From: CAWEQW01 sp963811365
Lineage (GTDB): Bacteria > Actinomycetota > Actinomycetes > Propionibacteriales > Nocardioidaceae
Length of the DNA stretch: 64,000 nucleotides
Direction: 5' to 3'
Assembly: GCA_963811365.1 (NCBI GenBank)
Contig: CAWEQW010000002.1
Location: 511,141-575,140 of the forward strand
In this document: positions 17,122 to 26,273 of the stretch, in pieces
Layout: the number at the start of each line of letters is the position of its first letter
How positions within the stretch are numbered: the first letter of the stretch is position 1
Translations under genes and position numbers: made by a program
Notes under the pieces: model-generated
The model's database searches: none
What the model was told of the DNA's origin: nothing
The model's input: the letters and a program-made list of their open reading frames with translations, nothing else

Positions 17122-18607
17122 CCCCGGACCCGACTCCTCGGTCCGCGTCCGCTTCTGTCCGTCCCCGACCGGCTCTCCCCACGTCGGGCTCGCCCGCACG
17201 GCTTTGTTCAACTGGGCGTTCGCCCGCCACCACGGCGGGACGTTCGTGTTCCGCATCGAGGACACCGACGCGGCGCGTGACTCGCAGGAGTCCTACGACA
17301 CGTTGCTCGAGGTGATGCGGTGGCTCGGCTTCACCTGGGACGAGGGGCCCGAGGTCGGAGGCGAGCACGGGCCCTACCGCCAGTCCGAGCGCTACGACGT
17401 CTACTCCCGCGTCGCCACGCGGCTGCGGGACAGCGGGCGAGCCTACGACTGCTACTGCTCGCAGGAGGAGCTCGAGGAGCGCAACGAGCGAGCGCGCTCC
17501 GAAGGCCGGGCGCCTGGGTACGACGGCCACTGCCGCGCCCTCGGCGACGAGCAGGTGGCGGCCTACCGGGCCGAGGGTCGCCGGCCGGTCCTCAGGTTCC
17601 GGATGCCCGACCAGGCGATCACCTTCACCGACCTGGTGCGTGGCGAGATCACCTTCCAGCCGGAGAACGTCCCCGACTACGTGCTGGTCCGGGCCAACGG
17701 ACACCCCCTCTACACGTTGGTGAACCCGGTCGACGACGCGCTCATGGAGATCACCCACGTGCTGCGTGGCGAGGACCTGCTGTCCTCGACGCCGCGCCAG
17801 CTGGCGCTGTACGACGCGCTGGCCGAGATCGGCGTCGGGACAGGTCGCGCACCCCGGTTCGGCCACCTTCCCTATGTCATGGGCCAGGGCAACAAGAAGC
17901 TCTCCAAGCGGGACCCGGAGTCCAACCTCCTCGGCTACCGCGACCGAGGCTTCCTTCCGGAGGGCCTGCTCAACTACCTGGCCCTGCTGGGCTGGGCCAT
18001 CGCGGAGGACCGCGACGTCTTCTCCATGGCGGAGATGGTCAGGGAGTTCCGGCTCGAGCGGGTGAACCCCAACCCGGCCAGGTTCGACCTCAAGAAGGCC
18101 GAGGCCATCAACGCGGCTCATGTGCGCGCGCTCGACGTCGCAGACCTGGCCGACCGGATGACCCCCTACCTGCAGAGCGCCGGAGTGCTGGGGGACCGGG
18201 TGTCAGAGGATCAGAGGAGGCTGTTGCGGCAGGCGGCTCCGCTCGTGCAGGAGCGGATGACCACGCTCGGCGAGGTCGTCGGGATGCTCGGCTTCCTGTT
18301 CGTCGACGAGAGTGCCTTCACACGGGACCCGGCCGACGAGGCCAAGCTCCTCGACGAGGAGGGCCGCGCCGTGGTGAAGGCCGCGCACGCCGCGCTCGCC
18401 GAGCTGTCGACCTGGGAGACCGCCGCGATCGACGAGGCGCTGCGCGCCGCGCTCGTGCAGGACCTCGGCCTGAAGCCGCGCACCGCGTTCGGACCGGTGC
18501 GGGTCGCCGTCACCGGACGGCGGGTCTCCCCGCCGCTGTTCGAGTCGCTGGAGCTGCTGGGTCGCGAGCGCGCCCTGTCCCGTCTCGCGAGCGCGCAGGA
18601 CGCCTGA
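17114..18607 (+). CDS. gltX: Glutamyl-tRNA synthetase
   Basis: The 497-residue class I synthetase has the HIGH-type motif in FCPSPTGSPHVG near residue 18 and the KMSKS-type motif NKKLSKRD near residue 262, with the GlxRS Rossmann fold between them and the anticodon-binding helical domain in the C-terminal third. Many actinobacteria lack GlnRS; there GltX also charges tRNA-Gln with glutamate and GatCAB amidates it. Genes for tRNA-Gln and tRNA-Glu, its two likely substrates, lie 1.3 kb downstream. The GTG start overlaps the FAH gene. Confidence 0.96.
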   Translation: MTDPGPDSSVRVRFCPSPTGSPHVGLARTALFNWAFARHHGGTFVFRIEDTDAARDSQESYDTLLEVMRWLGFTWDEGPEVGGEHGPYRQSERYDVYSRVATRLRDSGRAYDCYCSQEELEERNERARSEGRAPGYDGHCRALGDEQVAAYRAEGRRPVLRFRMPDQAITFTDLVRGEITFQPENVPDYVLVRANGHPLYTLVNPVDDALMEITHVLRGEDLLSSTPRQLALYDALAEIGVGTGRAPRFGHLPYVMGQGNKKLSKRDPESNLLGYRDRGFLPEGLLNYLALLGWAIAEDRDVFSMAEMVREFRLERVNPNPARFDLKKAEAINAAHVRALDVADLADRMTPYLQSAGVLGDRVSEDQRRLLRQAAPLVQERMTTLGEVVGMLGFLFVDESAFTRDPADEAKLLDEEGRAVVKAAHAALAELSTWETAAIDEALRAALVQDLGLKPRTAFGPVRVAVTGRRVSPPLFESLELLGRERALSRLASAQDA

Positions 18608-18626
18608 GACCGGCGGAGGTGGGGCG

Positions 18627-19883
18627 ATGAACGAGCAGAACTCCTCTGACGGCGGCGAGCAGCCGCGCGGATCCTCGGCGCCGCCTGAGCCGCCCCCTGA
18701 GCCTCGGTCTGCTCCACCGCCTGCTCCGCCACCGCCTGCTCCGCCACCGCCGGCGGCACCTCCCGCACGGCCGTTCGCGACCGCACCGCCGCCGGGACCG
18801 CCCGCGGGTCCACCTCCCTGGGCGCCCGCCGCTCCATCTTCGACGATGCCCCCGTGGCCCCCGCCGTCGCCGAGGTGGCCGCCCCCCGCGCCGTGGGCGC
18901 CGCCGCGTCCGGCGTTCCCGCACGCCGAGCCCCGGCCCTACCACCAGATGCTGCGGACCTGGACCTACGCGTGGTGGAAGCCGGCGCTGGGGATCCTCGT
19001 GGTCATCGTCGGGATGATGATCGTCGCTCCGCTGGTGCTGCTCCCGGTGCTGGCCCTCGGCGTCGCCGTCGAGGGCGGGCCGTTCGCCGAGAAGTTCCGG
19101 CAGGCCCTCACCCTGCAGACCGTGGACCCCGCCGCGCTGCTGTATCTCAACCTGGTCCTCGGGTCGATGATCCTCGTCACCTGGTTCGTGATGCGGGTGA
19201 TCCACCAGCTCCGCCCACGCTGGCTGGCCTCTGTGCGCCCGAAGATCCGGTGGCGGTTCTTCTTCGCGTGCCTGGGCCTGGCCGCGGTGGCACTGGTCGC
19301 GCAGGTTCTGGTGGGCTCCCTGCTGCCCGGGCAGCAGCAGGACATGGGGGGCAGGCTCAACGACTTCACCGCCTCCACGTTGGCGATCGCGGCGGTGGTG
19401 ATCCTCACCACGCCGTTGCAGGCCGCGGGGGAGGAGTACGTCTTCCGGGGATACCTGTTGCAGGCGGTCGGGTCGCTGTTCGGCAACAGGTGGGTGGCGA
19501 TCCTCACGACGTCGGTGGTCTTCGCGCTCGCCCACGGCGTACAGAACCCGCCGCTGTTCTTCGACCGGTTCATGTTCGGGCTGATCGCCGGCTGGCTCGT
19601 GACCCGCACCGGTGGTCTCGAGGCCGGGATCGCGATGCACATCCTGAACAACTTCCTGGCGTTCGGCGCCGCCATCGCCTTCGGCAACCTGACCCAGTCC
19701 CTGACGGTGTCCGAGGTGAGCTGGTGGAACATCGTGCTGACCCTGACGCAGTCGGGGATCTACGCCGTCCTGGTGCTCTGGCTGGCTCGGCGGATGCGGC
19801 TCGAGACGCACACCCGGCCGCCCGGCGGCGTCCCCGTGCACCCCTCAGCGGGGCTCGGCGAACCGCTGCCGTCTGGGGCCTGA
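18627..19883 (+). CDS. CPBP-family intramembrane glutamic endopeptidase
   Basis: The 418-residue protein has about 110 N-terminal residues of very Pro-rich cytoplasmic sequence followed by seven or eight hydrophobic helices. The CPBP motifs are clear: EEYVFRGYLL near residue 268 (two glutamates and arginine), FALAHG about 35 residues later, and an NNFLAF block with the conserved asparagine. Relatives process CaaX-like or bacteriocin-linked proteins in the membrane; the substrate is unknown. It lies 19 bases after gltX and may be cotranscribed. The Pro-rich start comes from short (cct/cca gct ccg) DNA repeats at 18712-18760. Confidence 0.88.
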   Translation: MNEQNSSDGGEQPRGSSAPPEPPPEPRSAPPPAPPPPAPPPPAAPPARPFATAPPPGPPAGPPPWAPAAPSSTMPPWPPPSPRWPPPAPWAPPRPAFPHAEPRPYHQMLRTWTYAWWKPALGILVVIVGMMIVAPLVLLPVLALGVAVEGGPFAEKFRQALTLQTVDPAALLYLNLVLGSMILVTWFVMRVIHQLRPRWLASVRPKIRWRFFFACLGLAAVALVAQVLVGSLLPGQQQDMGGRLNDFTASTLAIAAVVILTTPLQAAGEEYVFRGYLLQAVGSLFGNRWVAILTTSVVFALAHGVQNPPLFFDRFMFGLIAGWLVTRTGGLEAGIAMHILNNFLAFGAAIAFGNLTQSLTVSEVSWWNIVLTLTQSGIYAVLVLWLARRMRLETHTRPPGGVPVHPSAGLGEPLPSGA

Positions 19884-19961
19884 GCTGACGGTCCGGGCGT
19901 TTTGGTGGGGACCGGGAGGGCCGTGTATTCTCAACCGGGCTTCGCAAGAAGTCGCATCCCA

Positions 19962-20033
19962 TGGGGTATGGGGTAATTGGCAGCCCGACTGGTTCTGGTC
20001 CAGTTAGTCTAGGTTCGAGTCCTAGTACCCCAG
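19962..20033 (+). tRNA. tRNA-Gln (anticodon CTG)
   Basis: A full cloverleaf can be drawn. The acceptor stem TGGGGTA/TACCCCA pairs 19962-19968 with 20026-20032 and G20033 is the discriminator. The anticodon stem ACTGG/CCAGT encloses the loop TTCTGGT with anticodon CTG. The T-arm has the usual GGTTCGAGTCC core. CCA is not encoded. A TATTCT at 19926-19931 could be the -10 box of its promoter. Confidence 0.95.
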
Positions 20034-20080
20034 CGATTTGGACCGCAACTCCGGCACCGCTAGAGTTTCGTCCGATTCAG

Positions 20081-20153
20081 GCCCCCGTTGTGTAGTGGCC
20101 TAGCACGCCGCCCTCTCAAGGCGGTAGCGCGGGTTCGAATCCCGTCGGGGGTA
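20081..20153 (+). tRNA. tRNA-Glu (anticodon CTC), used as integration site
   Basis: The acceptor stem GCCCCCG/CGGGGGT (20081-20087 with 20146-20152), anticodon loop CTCTCAA with anticodon CTC, and T-loop TTCGAAT give a complete tRNA-Glu with A20153 as discriminator. Its 3' half from the anticodon onward is duplicated at 28732, marking it as the attachment site of the element that begins here. The gene remains intact because the element restores the 3' end. Confidence 0.95.
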
Positions 20154-20166
20154 CGCAGTCGAAAAG
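20113..20166 (+). repeat. Left attachment site (attL) in the 3' half of tRNA-Glu
   Basis: This 54-bp stretch recurs at 28732-28785 with two mismatches. It runs from the tRNA anticodon loop to 13 bases beyond the gene. Both mismatches lie in the T-stem and compensate each other (G-C here, C-G in the other copy). With the integrase gene next to it, this is the typical left end of a tRNA-integrated element. Confidence 0.85.
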
Positions 20167-20203
20167 GGGTCCTGACCAGCGGAAACGCGGGAAGGGGCCC
20201 CTT
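20164..20203 (-). terminator. Integrase-side terminator hairpin
   Basis: AAGGGGTCC at 20164-20172 pairs with GGGCCCCTT at 20195-20203 (nine pairs, one G-U). Read on the minus strand, the direction of the integrase gene, the stem is followed by TTTTC. It lies directly after the likely integrase stop (TGA at 20206-20208). The copy at 28783-28822 keeps the stem by compensatory changes. Confidence 0.6.
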
Positions 20204-20205
20204 CG

Positions 20206-21427
20206 TCATTGCGGCGCATTCGGACGGCGTTGGCAACAGATTGGCAACAGCAGAAAGAGCCTTGGCAGCGGATTCGGCCTCGTCGCGCTTCGCGCGCTGT
20301 GCGCTGCCTCGGGGCGGCGTCCATCGCCGCGGCGACCTCGTCGAGACGGTCCTCGAACAGGTGCCCGTAGGTGTCCGAGCGTCATCGTGGCCGAGGCGTG
20401 CCCGAGCATCTTCTGAACGACCTTCACGTCGGCGCCGCTCGCGATGGCGAGGCTCGCCGCGGTGTGCCGCAGCTCGTGGGGGTGCAGGCCGGGTAGCGCC
20501 GATCGAGGCTGCAGCGGCGCTGAACGCGGACCGGAACGTGGAGACGCGCAGAGGCTGGTCGTTGCGGATGCCGCCGAAGACGAGGTCGTCCGGTCCCTTG
20601 CCGGCGACGCGGGCGGCAAGTCGTCGACCAGGAAGCTCGGGATCGAGACCTCACGGCGTTGGTGGGACTTCGGGGTGCCCCAGACGAGCCCCATGCCCTG
20701 GACCGGCGTCACCGACTCGACGATTACGGCACGGCGTCGCGTCAGGTCGACTCGCTTCACCTTGAGCGCGGCCATCTCACCGAAGCGGACGCCGGTGTAG
20801 GCGAGGAAGAGCACGACGAGTCGATACATCTCGTTGGTCCGGGTGTCGAGGCTGCTGTGCTTGCTCGGGTCGGCCGGGTATCCGCAGGCACGGGCCAGGT
20901 CCTCGACCTGGTCGTGAGTCAGGTAGCGCTGCTCGTGCTTGATCGGCGCGCGGCAGGTTCACCTTCTCGGCGACGTTGCGAGCAAGGCGCCCGTCCTTGA
21001 CGGCCATGTCGAGGATCAGCGACAGCACCCGATGGATCTTGCGAACCGATGCGGGGGACTGCGTCGCGGTCAGCCGCGCGACCCAGCCCTGCACGTCGCC
21101 GTGCGAGACGTTCGAGAGCATCACGTGGGCCCACGTCGGCTCGATGTGTTTGCGGATGATCCCCGCGTAGCGCTCGTAGCGTCGACGGCTTGATGTGCGT
21201 TTGGCCCTCGAGCCACCTGGTGGTCCATTCGCCGACGGTCAGGCGCGCCAAGATGCCGGGTCGACGAAGGTGCCGGTGACCCGGGAGTTCTCGACTGAGG
21301 CGAGGAACCTCTCGGCGTCGACCTTGCGGGCGAAGGTCTTGTTGCGCTGTTCGCCAGATGGCGTGCGGTAGTGCGCTCGCCACGACATGCGGCCGTCACG
21401 CCGCGGCCTTCTCTCGATGCTCGCCAT
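20206..21427 (-). pseudogene. Tyrosine-type site-specific integrase, broken by several frameshifts
   Basis: Joined over about five frame changes, the sequence is a phage-type integrase of about 400 residues. The N terminus (MASIERRPRRDGRMSWRAHY) matches an Arm-DNA-binding domain. The SAM-like core domain is in the stretch at 20950-21120, and the catalytic domain includes YTGVRFGEMAALK (first Arg), HPHELRHTAASLA (HxxR) and LGHASATM; the nucleophile Tyr region is displaced by a frame change near 20375. It reads toward tRNA-Glu, its presumed target. Whether the breaks are real or base errors cannot be told. A longer frame running into the tRNA exists, but the TGA at 20206 before the terminator is the better end. 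Confidence 0.85.
20230..20248. repeat. Paired TTGGCAAC repeat, possible integrase arm site (left)
   Basis: TTGGCAAC occurs at 20230-20237 and 20241-20248, an 11-bp (one helical turn) spacing. The same pair with the same spacing lies near the other end of the element at 28604-28622. Tyrosine recombinases bind such arm-type repeats beside the core site. Here the pair is within the 3' end of the integrase gene. Confidence 0.45.
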
Positions 21428-21429
21428 GA

Positions 21430-21704
21430 CTCATGATCCCTCTCGTCGCCGACAGCGGCGAGGCTCAGCGCGGAACCCTGTGGACGACTGGACTGCTCTT
21501 CGAGCCACTGGTAGACGTCGCTGCGCCAGTAGCGGACGGTCCGGCCGATCCGGAAGCTGCTGTGGTCCGGAGCCGAGGTGGCGCTAGTAGCGCAGGGTGG
21601 CCACGGGCACGCGGACGAGGTCGGCGACTTCGGTGGAGGGTGAGCAGCTCGTCGTTGGCGTGCGGTGTTTCAGGTGGGGTGGGACGGTGCGGGGTGGCGG
21701 TCAT
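21430..21704 (-). CDS. Excisionase-like helix-turn-helix protein, frameshifted
   Basis: The ATG at 21704 opens a small protein. Reading across one or two frame changes gives ELLTLHEVADLVRVPVATLR, then WRHLGSG, then RTVRYWRSDVYQWLEEQ. This is the MerR/AlpA-type HTH of excisionase-family proteins encoded next to integrases in actinobacterial elements. It sits just upstream of the integrase in the same direction, likely as one transcript, and may act as recombination directionality factor. Its end overlaps or abuts the integrase start; the exact stop is uncertain. Confidence 0.7.
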
Positions 21705-21814
21705 GGTCGCTTCTCCTTGGTGGGTTGCCGGTGTTCATCGGGCTCGGTGGTTTCCGTTGACGTCTACACAGGGCTCGATGGGGGCCTTCGAGCGATCAAC
21801 TGTGCTGCAGGGGA

Positions 21815-21856
21815 CTCACCACTTTCCTCACCGGATGGCTCACCAGATGGCTCACC
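21815..21856. repeat. Iteron-like array: four CTCACC boxes at exact 12-bp spacing
   Basis: CTCACC starts at 21815, 21827, 21839 and 21851. The two right-hand units are GGATGGCTCACC and AGATGGCTCACC. A further CTCACC at 21893 is part of GGTGAGGCTCACC, an inverted repeat at 21886-21898. The array lies between the excisionase-like gene start and the relaxase gene end, the place for an operator, excisionase sites or a replication/transfer region. Confidence 0.7.
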
Positions 21857-21919
21857 GGGCCTGATTTCCATCGGGGTAGATCTGTGGTGAGGCTCACCGG
21901 CCGATGCCGCTGTCCTCGA

Positions 21920-24900
21920 TCAGGAGCGCTCTGGTAGCCGTAGGGCTGACGGTCCGGTGGCTGCGGTCGCGCGGATGGTTGAGCTGCTCGGTGCCGGCTT
22001 GGCTGCGCGTTCGTATTTGTGTTCGGCTTCGGTTGCTGGAGCCAGTCGGCGCGCTCTTGCTCGACCCGACCCAGGCGGTAGGGATCGGAGGGCGGGTTCG
22101 TGGAGGAGGGCATGCACCTGGTGGGTGGCGGCAGTGAGGTCCAGGTCACGTAGCTCCTCGATATGGGCCTGGAATCTGGCGACAGTAGGGGTCAGGATCG
22201 CCGTAGCCGGCCATGAGGACGCGGCGCTGCTGGTCGCGGTCCAGGGCGACTCGTAGGTCTTGTTCGGTCGGCCCAGGCGGCGCGCAGGTCGGCTCAGCGC
22301 GACGTGAAGGGGGCGGTGGGGGGCGTACCGGTCGAGGTCCTCGGCCTGGCGCACGTGGGCGGCGTGGGCGGGTCCGAGGTCGGCCCGGTCGCGGCCGAAG
22401 GTCTCGACCCAGACCTGGCGGGCCTCGTCGAGGTTCTCGGCGACCAGGTGGGCCATGTTGTCCTCGCGGCCGCGGGTCATCGCGACGTAGGCCGCGGCGG
22501 CGGAGGTGTGCTCGCCGAGGAGCGAGGTGGCCGGTGTCGGTGGTCTCGCCCTGGGCGCCGTAGACGGTGGTGGCGTAGGCGAGCTCGACGTGCTCGCGCA
22601 CGTAGCGCGGCCGGGAGGGACCGCGAGCCGGCGCGCGCGTCGCCGCGTGACGGTGAGGGTGCCGTCGGGGTCGACGGCGGTGACGGTCCAGGTGTCGCGG
22701 TTGGCGACTCCGAGGTCGCGGTCGTTGCGGCGGGTGGCGACGCGGTCGCCGACGCCGAGGCGCTCACCCGCGCTCGTGACGACTGCGCGGCGGTCATCGA
22801 CGTAGCCGGCGGCGACGAGCCGGTCGCGGATCGCGCCGTTGAGCGCGGCGACTTGTTCGCGGGTGTCGGCCATCACCAGCACCCCGCGCTGGCTGGCCTG
22901 GCTGGCGAGGGTCGCTCGGCGGTGGCGAGGTCGGCGAGGGCCTGGGTGCGTTCGGCCTCGGTGGGGTAGCAGGCCGACCTGGCCGCGCGTCCACGAGGGT
23001 GTCGAAGACCTCGCCGGCGGCGTACCCCCGTACGCATCGCGAGGCTGAGCTCGGCGTACTGCGGGGTCGGTGAACCGGTGGACGACGTCGAGGGGCACGC
23101 ACGGTCTCGGGGCGGGCCCAGCGGGCGGCGAGGTCGAGGACGCCGCCGCGGCCGACGGCGGGGAGCTGGTGCCGGTCACCCACGAACGCGACCCGGCGCC
23201 TGGGTCTCGTCGGCGAGGGTGAGCAGGGCGCGGGCGGTGTCCTGGTCGAGCATCCCGGCCTCGTCGACGAGCAGCAGGTCACCGGGTCGCAGCGACGCGC
23301 GTCCGCGACGCGGGGTCGACGGTCGTCGCGGGTCCAGCGGCCGTCGTCGTCCCACCGGCAGCCGTGCTGGTGCGCCAGCCAGGCCGCCGAGAACGCGGCG
23401 GTGCCGATCTCGCCGGGCGGCGACCTCGGCTGCCTTCAGCGTCGGGGTCACCACGACCATCCGGTGCCGCTGCTCGGCCAGCAGCGTCGCCGGGCGGCGG
23501 CGAGCGTGGTGGTCTTGCCGGCTCCGGCCGCGCCCTCGACAACGAGAAGCTGGGCGCTCCCGGCGAGCGGCGGCGACGGCCGCCTGCTGCGCGAGATCCA
23601 GACCGTCGGGCCCTGCGTCGGGCCCTGCGTCGGGTCGAGGGTCGGCGAACGCGGCACGTGGGCGGGCTGCTCGGCGCGAGCGATGAGCCGGGTGACGAGG
23701 TCGGCCTCGACGGCCAGGACCTCGGGAGAGGTCAGGGCGCGGATGTGCTCGGGCACGTCGGCGCGGTCGAGCAGCGGCACGCACGCCGCGAGCGGCGCGG
23801 GCGGTGAGGTCTTCGGCGAGCTCGATCCGGACCGCGGCGTCGGCCACGAGGCCGGTGCCGGCGATCCGCTGCTCGACCTCGCCGCGGATGTCGGCGGCGT
23901 TCCATGCCGACCGCCGCGCCCCCAAGCCGGGACAGCACCACCTCGACCGCCTGCGTCGCGGTCGAGCGGCCCGACCCGCGGGGTGCCGGCCACGATGCGG
24001 GAGTCCGACCTGGTGCGGGTCGCGGTAGCCGAGGGCGTGCAGCTCCTCGTTCCACCGTGCCGACCAGCGCGGCGCCGTCGGTCGGGACGACCTTGTCGGG
24101 GCGCGCCTGCGCCCAGGCACGGCGGTCCCACGCCCGCCGCAAGCCCCGGCCCGGGCTCCGGCGCCGGGGTTCGCCGCCCGCCACTCGGCCTCGTAGCGGT
24201 CGAGGTTGCGGCCGATCTGCGCGGCGCGCGCACTGAACCGCCCACGTAGCGGCGCGAGCTCGGCCATCTCGCCCGTGGCCGGGTCCAGGGTGAACCCGTG
24301 TGCGGCGAGCGCGGCCCGGAAGTCGGGGTCGGTGATGACGGCGGCGTGGCCGATGCCGTTGATCGCGTCGAGGCTGTCGCGCGACCCCGACGGTGTGCAG
24401 GCCCCGCCAGTCGCCGGCGGCGAAGACCCGGGCGTTGATCTGGAGGTGCAGGTGTCGGTGCGGGTCACCGGCCCGGGAGGTGTAGTGCCGCACCACGACC
24501 GCCTCGATCCGGTCGACCGGGACCTGGACCTGGCGGCCCCGCGGCCCGACCCGGGTGGTGACGTGCTCGGCGACCCAGCCGATGATCTGCTCGGCCGCGC
24601 CGGTCCTGCGCCGCGTCGTAGGCCGTCGGCGATGTCCGGGTGCAGCGCGGCGGCCAGGGACCAGGTCTTGGGTCCGTTGACCACGACCTCCACGAACCGC
24701 AGCGCCGTTCGCGTCGGTGCGCAGCCGCCCCTTCGCGGCACCGGTCTCGGGGTCGTAGCCGGCGACCCAGGGCTCGTAGCTCTCACCGGCGAGGCTCCCT
24801 GCCGTGCGGACACGACCGTCCAGTGGTGAGGCGACGTAGCGGGTCGGCGACGCCGGTGCCCTCGGCCAGGTAGTAGTCATCGGCCCGGGAGCGGTCGGCC

Positions 24901-24948
24901 TCGACGTAGGTACGCGCAGCAGCGGCGTGCTCCGCGGTAGAACTTCAT
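21920..24948 (-). pseudogene. MobF-family relaxase/helicase (TrwC/TraA-like), heavily frameshifted
   Basis: Joined over many frame changes the gene encodes a protein of about 1000 residues. It begins MKFYRG at 24948. The TrwC relaxase domain has the three-histidine motif DPHRHLHLQINARVF and HAAVITDPDFRAALAAHGFT. A RecD-like helicase follows with Walker A GAAGAGKTTTLAAA, Walker B LLLVDEAGMLD, the motif FVGDRHQLPAVGRGG and TVYGAQGETTD near the C-terminal helicase end. MobF proteins nick oriT and unwind DNA for conjugation. At least ten frame changes occur, so as written it is not translatable; true decay and base errors cannot be separated. No other transfer gene was seen in the element. Confidence 0.85.
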
Positions 24949-24960
24949 CCCACCATGCAT

Positions 24961-25640
24961 GATCTAGTCACCGCCAACGACATTCCAACAACTAGCCCGA
25001 GAAATGACTCATCGGGCCGCCCGAAGGGCGACCCGACTCACCTACTTTCGTAGCATGCGTGCCGACGGTTTTGGCCTCTGATCGATCGTGACTTTCGGGT
25101 TTTCCGGGCGAGATTCTTGGTGCCGTCGAGAGCCAACGTCAGTCATTCGCAAAGGGACGTCCGGTGAGTGCTGTGAGGGCATCGTCGGTGTCGTCAGATC
25201 TGCGAGCTCAGAGGCGAACTGGTCTCCGGGGGGGTACGGCCCCGTACGGGTCTCACCAAGGGCCTCTCCCACGGGTACGCGGCCCCGGCGCGGGGTGCCT
25301 TACGGCACGGCCACGAACGCACGCTCATGCCGAGATGAGGATGCTTGTCCACGGTGACTTGGCCCGGGACGTCATACGGTCTGGTCGTTATCGCAGCCAC
25401 TGCGCATGACGTCCCGGACAACGTCATGCGCTCTGGTCGTTGTCGCAGCCACATCGCATGACGGCAAGCACGAGTCGTGCGCTCATCAGCGATGAGGGCG
25501 GGCTGGACCGGCACTTGGGGAAGATCGCCGGCGCCTGGTACGGAGGAAGTTCCCGAGGTGACCCCGACGGACGGCGAACCTGGGGACAGCGCGCACATCT
25601 GCCGCCATCCGAGCGGAGATGCCGATGTGAGGTCGCAGAG
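24961..25640. other. 680-base region without a convincing gene, upstream of the relaxase: possible oriT/regulatory region
   Basis: The base composition is lower in GC than its surroundings at 24961-25160. An inverted repeat CGGGCCGCCC/GGGCGACCCG (one mismatch, three-base loop) lies near 25014-25037. Further right is a duplicated 43-bp unit (25369-25463). Relaxases commonly act on an origin of transfer next to their own gene, so this is where oriT would be sought. Short frames here (for example 25042-25272 minus) have no recognisable features. Confidence 0.35.
25369..25463. repeat. Two 43-bp direct repeats with inverted ends
   Basis: Copies at 25369-25411 and 25421-25463 (period 52) share ACGTCAT..CTGGTCGTT(A/G)TCGCAGCCAC..GCATGACG with a few differences. 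Each copy opens with ACGTCAT and closes with ATGACG(T), so it is bounded by short inverted repeats. The purpose is unknown; operator pair, iteron or part of an oriT are possibilities. Confidence 0.75.
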
Positions 25641-25950
25641 TCAGAAGCGAAACTCGAGCGTTTCTTCCATGTGTTCGGCCGAATCCGAGGAACGTCGTCA
25701 TCGGCCACGGCGGGGAGTCAGCGCGGCCCGACCACGTCATGTGCACCAGGGCGACCCGCTCGTCAGCGGTCTCCACAAGCACCTCGTCCTGAGGTATGCC
25801 CCGAGCGATGACGCGCAGGTCGAGGCCGTGCAGCGGGTGATCGGGGCTCACCTCTCGTAGGAGTTCAGCACGCAGCCGCTCGGCTTCCTCACCCTCGCCA
25901 CGCACGTCGCGGAGTGGGTCGGAGAACTCGTATTGCTCGGTCCAGGTCAC
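25641..25950 (-). CDS. Small hypothetical protein, one frameshift
   Basis: From the GTG at 25950 the frame reads VTWTEQYEFSDPLRDVRGEG, with an acidic helix, then ALVHMTWSGR and PPWP. A shift near 25695 gives SDSAEHMEETLEFRF and a TGA at 25641. The HxTWSGRxxxPPWP ending is a feature I associate with small uncharacterised actinobacterial proteins. About 103 residues, no signal or membrane segment. It is cargo of the element. Confidence 0.5.
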
Positions 25951-26102
25951 GTGCTGAACGATAGGGGGAAGCATCCGCGCATGCCGCGGTGGTTCCTTGC
26001 GCGGCCAAACCGCCCGCCTACGGGGCGAAGGTTCCTGCGTGGATCGCCGACACCAGCTCGACACCACGGACCGCCATGCGGCGCACCCTGCGCGGGGCCC
26101 GT

Positions 26103-26185
26103 CCGGACATGTCGCAGATAGCGTTCGCTGCGGCCATCCGGACGTGCCGCATAACGTGCGCATGCGGCCGTGCGGATCTGCCGCA
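26103..26185 (-). repeat. REP-like repeats, left array (minus orientation)
   Basis: Three degenerate copies of a unit whose minus-strand core is TGCGGCAGATCCG(CA) lie at 26171-26185, 26138-26152 and 26103-26120, spaced about 34-36 bases. The best copy, TGCGGATCTGCCGCA, is an inverted repeat with a five-base centre. The same core occurs in the opposite orientation on the other side of the UPF0158 gene. Confidence 0.6.
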
Positions 26186-26273
26186 AGCAGGTTGGCCTTC
26201 TCGCCGTCCGCTCGTCGGCCCTTGGCCTCGCTTCGGGGCTGGCTGTGGCCGGCTCTGGTCATACGCTTAGTCG

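Noticed and set aside
18712..18760. Short direct repeats as a possible CRISPR-like or iteron array
   Set aside because: They encode the Pro-rich N terminus of the CPBP protease; no unique spacers exist. No CRISPR array was seen anywhere in the window.
20100..20324. Reading frame in which the integrase runs through the att site into tRNA-Glu, giving different C termini in integrated and excised states
   Set aside because: A TGA at 20206-20208 followed at once by a terminator-like hairpin gives a simpler end, and the frames here are uncertain because of nearby base errors.
25042..25272. 76-residue minus-strand frame upstream of the relaxase
   Set aside because: No ribosome-binding site, family or conserved feature; it lies in the suspected oriT/regulatory region.
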